Shown here: piece after piece, positions 13,817 to 15,255 of the stretch
Position numbering within the stretch: position 1 is the stretch's first letter
Layout: the number at the start of each line of letters is the position of its first letter
Assembly (NCBI GenBank): GCA_905215445.1
Contig: CAJMPZ010000052.1
Span: forward strand, 1 to 15,255
DNA: 15,255 nt
Direction: 5' to 3'
DNA from: an uncultured bacterium
Lineage (GTDB): Bacteria > Actinomycetota > Coriobacteriia > Coriobacteriales > Coriobacteriaceae
Program-made: the position numbers and the translations under genes
The notes under the pieces: model-generated
Database searches by the model: none
Told to the model about the DNA's origin: nothing
What the model saw: the letters and a program-made list of their open reading frames with translations, nothing else

Positions 13817-15166
13817 GTGCCAAAAAAGACTGAGAGCACGGGTACTGGGCTGGAATCCTACGTTGCAAAGCTCATGGGCAACGGCTCAAACAGGACTTCG
13901 GTAACCGAGGACGAGATTCAGGTCGCCCTGAAGGATATCGATGTTTCTGACGAGCAGCTCACCGCGGTGTATTCCGCGCTGCGCAACAGCGGCATCCAGA
14001 TTATCTCCGCGAGCGGTAACGACGACGCCCCCATGGACGTCGACGATGACGATAACGATACCGATACTGACGATTTCGATGATGACGACGAGCACGATTC
14101 CGGCTCGCTTGACGATCACGAGCTCAAGATGGCCCGTCAGGCCGATGCCGAGATGGGTTCTTCCAAGAGCAAGAAGAAGCGCACCGTGCGCACGTCCCGT
14201 TCACGCTCCCGCGTGCGTGGCATCGATGCCTCCACGGTGATGCTGACCGGCGACCCGGTTCGTATGTACCTCAAGGAGATCGGCAAGGTCGACCTGCTGA
14301 CCGCCTCCGAAGAGGTCGATCTGGCCATGAAGATCGAGGCCGGTCTCGAGGCCACCGAGAAGCTCGAGGCTGCCGATGCCGGCGAGCTCGAGCTCACGCG
14401 TGCCGAGATGCGTCGTCTTACGCGCATTGAGAACGTGGGCCTCGAAGCCAAGCAGGCACTCATCAGCGCAAACCTGCGTCTGGTTGTCTCCATCGCCAAG
14501 CGCTATGTCGGCCGCGGCATGCTGTTCCTGGACCTGATCCAAGAGGGCAACCTCGGTCTGATTCGCGCCGTCGAGAAGTTCGACTACCAGAAGGGCTTCA
14601 AGTTCTCCACGTACGCCACGTGGTGGATCCGTCAGGCCATTACGCGCGCTATCGCCGACCAGGCCCGTACCATCCGTATTCCCGTGCATATGGTCGAGAC
14701 TATCAACAAGCTCGTCCGCGTGCAGCGCCAGCTCCTTCAGGACCTGGGTCGCGACCCGACCCCCGAGGAGATCGGTGCCGAGATGGACATGAGCGCCGAC
14801 CGCGTCCGCGAGATCCAGAAGATCTCGCAGGAGCCCGTGTCGCTCGAGACCCCCATCGGCGAGGAAGAGGATTCCCAGCTGGGCGACTTCATCGAGGACT
14901 CCCAGGCTATCGTTCCGCCCGATGCTGCCAGCTTCTCCATGCTGCAGGAGCAGCTCACCCAGGTGCTCGACTCGCTTGCCGATCGTGAGCGCAAGGTTAT
15001 CGAGCTGCGCTTTGGCCTTGTCGACGGGCATCCCCGCACGCTCGAGGAGGTCGGTCGCGAGTTTGGCGTCACGCGCGAGCGTATCCGCCAGATCGAGTCC
15101 AAGACCTTGGCCAAGCTCCGCCACCCCAGCCGCAGCAGCAAGCTCAAAGACTATATCGAGTCTTAG
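13817..15166 (+). CDS. rpoD: RNA polymerase primary sigma factor (sigma-70/SigA)
   Basis: This is the housekeeping sigma factor that lets RNA polymerase recognise -35/-10 promoters. From the preferred GTG start it has 449 aa; starting at the ATG at 13802 would add five residues. Region 1.1 is a small helical domain (about 10-65), followed by a highly acidic run (69-104) and a lysine/arginine-rich run (116-134). Region 1.2 begins at DPVRMYLKEIG (146-156). Region 2 has the core-binding and -10 melting segment (about 219-290: LRLVVSIAKRYVGRGM, DLIQEGNLGLIRAVEKFD, YATWWIRQAITRAI). Region 3 follows, with the sigma finger around SLETPIGEEEDSQLGDF (342-358). Region 4 (about 380-445) carries the -35-binding helix-turn-helix LEEVGREFGVTRERIRQIE. 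The complete region 1.1-4 set marks it as the primary sigma rather than an alternative one. Placement after dnaG is the conserved order. Confidence 0.96.
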   Translation: MPKKTESTGTGLESYVAKLMGNGSNRTSVTEDEIQVALKDIDVSDEQLTAVYSALRNSGIQIISASGNDDAPMDVDDDDNDTDTDDFDDDDEHDSGSLDDHELKMARQADAEMGSSKSKKKRTVRTSRSRSRVRGIDASTVMLTGDPVRMYLKEIGKVDLLTASEEVDLAMKIEAGLEATEKLEAADAGELELTRAEMRRLTRIENVGLEAKQALISANLRLVVSIAKRYVGRGMLFLDLIQEGNLGLIRAVEKFDYQKGFKFSTYATWWIRQAITRAIADQARTIRIPVHMVETINKLVRVQRQLLQDLGRDPTPEEIGAEMDMSADRVREIQKISQEPVSLETPIGEEEDSQLGDFIEDSQAIVPPDAASFSMLQEQLTQVLDSLADRERKVIELRFGLVDGHPRTLEEVGREFGVTRERIRQIESKTLAKLRHPSRSSKLKDYIES

Positions 15167-15167
15167 G

Positions 15168-15195
15168 GTTACGGCGTTCTTCCGAACGCCGTAAC
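15168..15195. repeat. Perfect 12-bp hairpin just after rpoD
   Basis: GTTACGGCGTTC (15168-15179) and GAACGCCGTAAC (15184-15195) form a perfect 12-bp stem with a TTCC loop, beginning 2 nt after the rpoD stop. No T run follows on either strand, so it is not a canonical intrinsic terminator. It may still act as a 3'-end stabiliser or a U-less terminator. Confidence 0.7.
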
Positions 15196-15255
15196 TGGCC
15201 GACGCTGCAAACCCGCCAGAGCGGCAATCTGCCTTTCAACTTCGGCGGCATGACC
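15169..15255 (-). CDS. Possible 3' end of a convergent gene (partial)
   Basis: On the - strand a frame is open from the window edge (15255) to a TAA at 15171-15169, giving 28 residues that end in AGLQRRPVTAFGRTP. The stretch EVERQIAALAGLQ looks like an amphipathic helix, which fits real coding sequence. If real, its stop lies 2 bp from the rpoD stop and the hairpin lies in its last codons. It is too short to identify, and in high-GC DNA such a frame may be open by chance. Confidence 0.3.
   Translation of the reverse strand, partial: GHAAEVERQIAALAGLQRRPVTAFGRTP

Overview
This is a high-GC bacterial chromosome segment made almost entirely of housekeeping genes for translation, transcription and replication. 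It carries no mobile element, CRISPR array, rRNA or tRNA that I can see. The protein sequences, the strong preference for C- or G-ending codons and the gene set point to Actinomycetota, most likely class Coriobacteriia and probably a Collinsella-like gut bacterium. The class is a fairly confident inference from pattern recognition; the genus is less certain.

Layout: leuS (leucyl-tRNA synthetase) occupies 22-2598 on the + strand. A strong bidirectional terminator hairpin follows, then a convergent gene on the - strand for a small predicted lipoprotein (2703-3275). The next 260 bases (3276-3536) hold no gene I can support. They are followed by a good extended -10 promoter (3539-3567) and, only about 20 bases downstream of the predicted transcription start, an intrinsic terminator (3593-3625). 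Together these look like an attenuator in the leader of the following operon.

The operon runs rimP - nusA - infB - rbfA - nrnA - truB - ribF - dnaG on the + strand, with overlaps or short gaps. rimP, infB and rbfA act in ribosome maturation and translation initiation. nusA controls transcription elongation and termination. nrnA degrades the short RNAs left by RNA decay. truB makes the tRNA T-loop pseudouridine. ribF makes FMN and FAD. dnaG, the replication primase, overlaps the end of ribF by 8 bases, and rpoD, the housekeeping sigma factor, follows after a 110-base gap that may hold its own promoter. The window therefore joins the classical 'nusA-infB' operon to the 'dnaG-rpoD' macromolecular-synthesis pair.

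The observations most worth a second look are the leader attenuator in front of rimP-nusA; a C-terminal Cys-Cys-Cys-His zinc-finger-like tail on NusA, together with the absence of the usual ylxR/ylxQ genes between nusA and infB; a GC-rich hairpin without a U-tract in that gap; and charged or low-complexity inserts in IF2, DnaG and RpoD. I see no convincing new multi-gene system here; the novelty is in regulation and in lineage-specific domain additions.
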